Source: an uncultured Prevotella sp.
GTDB lineage: Bacteria > Bacteroidota > Bacteroidia > Bacteroidales > Bacteroidaceae
Length of the DNA: 9,395 nucleotides
Assembly (NCBI GenBank): GCA_945863825.1
Contig: CAMBBY010000019.1
Coordinates: forward strand, 1 to 9,395
Reading direction: 5' to 3'
Numbering within the stretch: the stretch's first letter is position 1; every line of letters begins with the position of its first letter. A program made the translations under genes and the position numbers. Shown here piece after piece: positions 7,191-9,395 of this stretch. The notes below the pieces were generated by a model, which saw only the letters and a list, made by a program, of their open reading frames with translations, ran no database searches and was not told where the DNA came from.

Positions 7191-7238
7191 CTATCATCAC
7201 TTAATACTCATCATCATTCCAGAGGAATATTAGGGCTG
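7186..7238 (-). promoter_or_regulatory. Possible antiterminator pairing overlapping the terminator
   Basis: Minus-strand CAGCCCTA (7231-7238) is perfectly complementary to TAGGGCTG (7186-7193). The latter contains five bases of the promoter-proximal arm of the terminator stem (7180-7190). The two structures therefore exclude each other. A small ATTCC/GGAAT hairpin (7216-7220 with 7224-7228) lies between the arms. This is the geometry of an attenuator or riboswitch expression platform. I recognise no known riboswitch class and found no convincing promoter in 7200-7301, so regulation is an inference. Confidence 0.35.
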
Positions 7239-7301
7239 AATACCAGGCACTTATAGTCTTCCAACTTTTATAGTGAACATTTTATTAAGGAGTAAAAGTC
7301 G

Positions 7302-7370
7302 CTAAAAGGCTTTTCTAAACCTATCTTGCAACTCCTTGATTCGCTCTAAAAGTTTTTCGAAAGATAAAGT
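7302..7370 (-). pseudogene. Detached 3' end of abiEii after an in-frame amber codon
   Basis: Directly after the TAG at 7371-7373 the same frame continues for 22 sense codons, TLSFEKLLERIKELQDRF then RKAF, and ends at TAG 7302-7304. The peptide is a charged amphipathic helix. The joint sequence H-F-I-Y-G-[stop]-T-L-S-F-E resembles the C-terminal 'MIYGE..SF..L' ending that I remember from Bacteroidota AbiEii proteins, where a Glu would occupy the stop position. A single GAG-to-TAG change would explain it. Confidence 0.65.
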
Positions 7371-8318
7371 CTAACCATAGATAAAGTGGTTACACATCTC
7401 TGCATAATCACCTTCCCAATCCTTCACCAACTCTTGCCTAGGAACGAAATCAATCTCACTAGGCATCAACTTAGAATAATCTACATACCCAACAGCATAG
7501 TATATGGAACGATGCTTAACTATACGCTCATACAAATCAATATCCTGCAGGGCTTGTTTGCCAAATTCTGTATCCATCAAGCGTTCGAGATCATAAAGAT
7601 GTCTAGACATTCGGACATGACGAGGAGTCTGTTTCTGAAATTCCTCGCATAGCAGGAATGCCTTCTCTAGGAATGTTCGAGTAGGCACAACTGTTCTGAC
7701 CGTAGCTGTAGCCGCCGCATCTTCTCCAGGGAAAGTCTGCTCAATATATGATGAAATCAAACGGTCTTCCGTAGGTTCATTCATAGACAAGCAACTAATC
7801 TCTATCTTAACTCTTGGCGGAATATACTCTATCGTATGACCAAGCATAGACTCATAATGAACGAGAATGACAGATGGATCCTTATCACTTGCAACGGGAC
7901 TTGCCTTACCATCCTCATCAATTTCCTCTACTACATTTTCTATATGGTATCCTTCCACACCAAGTTTCTTTAGATTTTCATCCAACTCTGCTGAAACTGT
8001 ATCAAGAAAATACCTACGTGCCTTCTTGCGAAGTTTTTCACGCTGATTCTTTGTCGTCTTCTCTATACCGAAGAATTCATGGCTTACAGATAAGTCTATA
8101 TCCTCACTGAATCTTTCTATCAAATTCCATCCTTTACTGAGACTTGTACCTCCCTTAAAGATGAGTTGATCTGCACATGAACATTTGAAAAGAGCGTTGA
8201 GCACCACAGTTACCCACCAGTCCTTTTCAATTGCAACCTGATTAATACGAAACTTCTCTTCTGCACGTTGCAACATTGCTATTCGTTCATCTATTGTGTG
8301 ATTTAACCAAAGTGTCAT
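7371..8318 (-). CDS. abiEii: AbiEii/AbiGii-type nucleotidyltransferase toxin (C-terminally truncated)
   Basis: AbiEii toxins are DNA-polymerase-beta-like nucleotidyltransferases of type IV toxin-antitoxin and abortive-infection systems; they arrest growth, in related cases by modifying tRNA. In these 315 residues the N-terminal KDWWVT (32-37) precedes the nucleotide-binding motif FKGGTSLSKGW (54-64) and the metal-binding RFSEDIDLSV (69-78, Asp73 and Asp75). Later motifs are RVKIEIS (169-175), a candidate third acidic position, then PTRTFLEKAFLL (212-223) and RHLYDLERL (239-247). All active-site motifs are intact. The frame stops at an amber codon after HFIYG, while 22 further family-like codons follow in frame, so about 23 residues seem lost. 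The gene overlaps the 3' end of the upstream antitoxin gene by 32 bp, implying translational coupling. Whether the truncated toxin is active cannot be told. Confidence 0.88.
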   Translation of the reverse strand: MTLWLNHTIDERIAMLQRAEEKFRINQVAIEKDWWVTVVLNALFKCSCADQLIFKGGTSLSKGWNLIERFSEDIDLSVSHEFFGIEKTTKNQREKLRKKARRYFLDTVSAELDENLKKLGVEGYHIENVVEEIDEDGKASPVASDKDPSVILVHYESMLGHTIEYIPPRVKIEISCLSMNEPTEDRLISSYIEQTFPGEDAAATATVRTVVPTRTFLEKAFLLCEEFQKQTPRHVRMSRHLYDLERLMDTEFGKQALQDIDLYERIVKHRSIYYAVGYVDYSKLMPSEIDFVPRQELVKDWEGDYAEMCNHFIYG

Positions 8319-8916
8319 AATGCTCGTTTTTATCTATTATATCAGTTATCAGCTTTCTCATCCATACTGGCATGAGAGTAAGGTCTTGTACAAACAAGTC
8401 TTTATGTTCCTCTTCATTGACCAATTTTCTTATGGTAGAGAGTTCTTGATTACCTACATTCTTTTGTCCTAATGTTCTAAGAGCTTGTACAAGAAGCGCT
8501 GCCAACACTGTCTGAAAAGCAAAGTTCTTAGGAACACTTCTCTTCAACTCTATAGTCCGATTTCCAAGAGTCAAGACTCTTCCACTTCCCGATGTCAGAT
8601 AAGTATATTTTGTAGGCACCTGTGTTGAGAGTCCAAGTTTGTTGAGCGCTGTAACTCCTGAAGGTTGTATTTGTACCTTATCTCGCTGGGCTATAGCCAT
8701 CACCATTTCATCTATTGATGGATAGACTATCCCAAATCGGGTATTCTTAGGGCGAAGATAAACCCCATTAGCTAATCGAACTATATTTCCCTTTTTTTCT
8801 TCTACAGAAAGTGCACGACTTACCACCTTCTCATTATCATTGATGTCAGAGAAGTCTGAGATGAAGAGAATCTGCCCTTCACTTGTCTCGTATATACGGT
8901 TTGCTATTTCTGCCAT
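8287..8916 (-). CDS. AbiEi-like putative antitoxin, DUF6088 family
   Basis: This 209-residue protein is the expected partner of the downstream AbiEii toxin: an AbiEi/DUF6088-type protein with an N-terminal winged helix that usually represses its own operon. The N-terminal 60 residues (ANRIYETSEGQILFISDFSD, then VVSRALSVEEKKGNIVRLANG and VYLRP) look like that winged helix, ending in the G-x-Y-x-x-P turn. The middle carries the family stretch IQPSGVTALNKLGLSTQVPT (83-102) and YLTSGSGRVLTLG (106-118). I start at the ATG at 8914-8916. The frame opens 19 codons earlier (8973), but that extension (LHISLIFCIFAP) is hydrophobic and unlike the family, and it would begin inside the promoter. Type IV systems do not need direct toxin-antitoxin contact, so the mechanism here is inferred from the family. 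Confidence 0.82.
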   Translation of the reverse strand: MAEIANRIYETSEGQILFISDFSDINDNEKVVSRALSVEEKKGNIVRLANGVYLRPKNTRFGIVYPSIDEMVMAIAQRDKVQIQPSGVTALNKLGLSTQVPTKYTYLTSGSGRVLTLGNRTIELKRSVPKNFAFQTVLAALLVQALRTLGQKNVGNQELSTIRKLVNEEEHKDLFVQDLTLMPVWMRKLITDIIDKNEHYDTLVKSHNR

Positions 8917-8939
8917 ATCGTTTTCTTTCTTTAATGGTG

Positions 8940-8973
8940 CAAAAATACAAAAAATCAGCGATATGTGTAACAC
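8940..8973 (-). promoter_or_regulatory. abiE promoter with a candidate operator
   Basis: On the minus strand TATTTTTG (8940-8947) matches the Bacteroidota -7 consensus TAnnTTTG exactly. It lies 23 bp before the chosen antitoxin start, implying a short leader. The expected -33 region falls on a short palindrome, GTGT-A-ACAC on the plus strand (8965-8973). No good TTTG is present there. A palindrome at that position is a plausible binding site for the winged-helix antitoxin. Confidence 0.55.
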
Positions 8974-9029
8974 CCCGCCGATTTAATTAACTTTTTTTAT
9001 GTAGAAAACTTTGCAAATATTTTCCACAA

Positions 9030-9143
9030 TCACTTATTTTTATTCACTCTTAGCTGTCTGTGGTACTCACGGCTCTTGCGTTGTAGTTCTTCCTTATGAC
9101 TGGCATAATATCGACGTTGATACTCTTTTTTCGTGGCAGTTTT
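9030..9143 (-). pseudogene. Short basic peptide continuing in frame after the methyltransferase stop
   Basis: Following the TGA at 9144-9146 the same frame encodes 37 more residues, beginning KTATKKEYQRRYYASHKEEL and ending at TGA 9030-9032. The composition is strongly basic and helical, with a KEYQRRYY motif reminiscent of small phage-type proteins built on KEYQ-x-x-YY repeats. No start codon exists inside it; the nearest in-frame ATG (9159-9161) lies before the TGA. It is either the remnant of a separate small gene or a former C-terminal extension. Function unknown. Confidence 0.4.
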
Positions 9144-9395
9144 TCACTCTTTAAGAGACATACAGGCAAATTCTCCGAATGAATCTGGATACTGCTTGAT
9201 TATTGCAGTAAAGACTGCGGACAAGACCTGCACGACAATGGAGTTTCCGGCTCGCCAATATAGAGAATAGTCAGAAGTCTTACGATGACGACCATTTATA
9301 AACATAAGTTTCGCTATTTGTTCTTTTGTGTAACCTTCTTTACCTCAAATCCGCAACCTATAGGGTTTAGTGGGATTTTGCTTGCAAAGCGACAA
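9144..9395 (-). pseudogene. C-terminal remnant of a C5-cytosine DNA methyltransferase, probably frameshifted
   Basis: The 66 codons at 9147-9344 include DYSLYWRAGNSIVVQVLSAV, followed by FTAIIKQYPDSF. The R-A-G-N-S-I-V-V-x-V-L block is the C-terminal motif IX/X region of C5-cytosine DNA methyltransferases of phage and mobile-element type; motif X helps form the S-adenosylmethionine pocket. Upstream, TGA at 9345-9347 closes the frame, but a second frame reads on to the window edge without a stop and ends NPIGCGFE just there. That points to a one-base indel near 9345. The catalytic Pro-Cys motif and the target-recognition domain would lie beyond the window, so it is uncertain whether any functional gene remains. 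Its neighbour is the abiE pair, as expected in a defence or mobile region. Confidence 0.6.

Noticed and set aside
8917..8973. N-terminal extension of the AbiEi-like protein from the ATG at 8971-8973
   Set aside because: It would start inside the promoter and adds a hydrophobic stretch unlike the family; the internal ATG at 8914-8916 fits better.

Overview
The window comes from a Bacteroidota genome, most likely Bacteroidales and probably Prevotellaceae. The evidence is a PorP/SprF-GldK-GldL-GldM-GldN cluster in canonical order, promoters with the Bacteroidota -7 element TAnnTTTG, AT-rich translation starts without clear Shine-Dalgarno sequences, and protein lengths close to the Porphyromonas PorP, PorK, PorL, PorM and PorN proteins as I remember them. 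The genus is an inference. Every gene recognised lies on the minus strand, so the biological reading order runs from the right end to the left.

Right end (about 8974-9395): remnants of mobile-type DNA. The C-terminus of a C5-cytosine DNA methyltransferase appears broken by a frameshift near 9345. A short basic peptide continues in the same frame after its stop. Next (7371-8916) is a two-gene AbiE-type system: a DUF6088/AbiEi-like putative antitoxin overlapping an AbiEii nucleotidyltransferase toxin. The toxin ends at an amber codon, but the same frame continues for 22 family-like residues, so its C-terminus appears cut by a nonsense mutation. The pair has a recognisable promoter with a small palindrome over the -33 region.

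The spacer at 7095-7370 holds the lost toxin tail and a strong intrinsic terminator. It also holds an upstream segment that could pair with one arm of that terminator, which is an attenuator-like layout just ahead of porP.

Centre (1015-7094): the type IX secretion core. PorP/SprF is an outer-membrane beta-barrel protein. GldK is a lipoprotein with an FGE-sulfatase fold that, with GldN, forms the periplasmic ring at the outer membrane. GldL and GldM form the inner-membrane, proton-driven motor whose GldM shaft spans the periplasm to the GldK/N ring. Spacers of 12, 5 and 32 bp for the first four genes and 112 bp before gldN support one operon. The last spacer carries two adjacent hairpins.

Left end (1-1014): an array of degenerate 15-bp repeats separates gldN from a 209-residue outer-membrane beta-barrel gene. 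That gene ends at a terminator overlapping the promoter of priA, of which only the first 37 codons are in the window.

No tRNA, rRNA, CRISPR array or intact insertion sequence was seen. The less ordinary signals are the toxin truncation, the terminator/antiterminator geometry before porP, the decayed methyltransferase with its in-frame tail, and the 15-bp repeat array.
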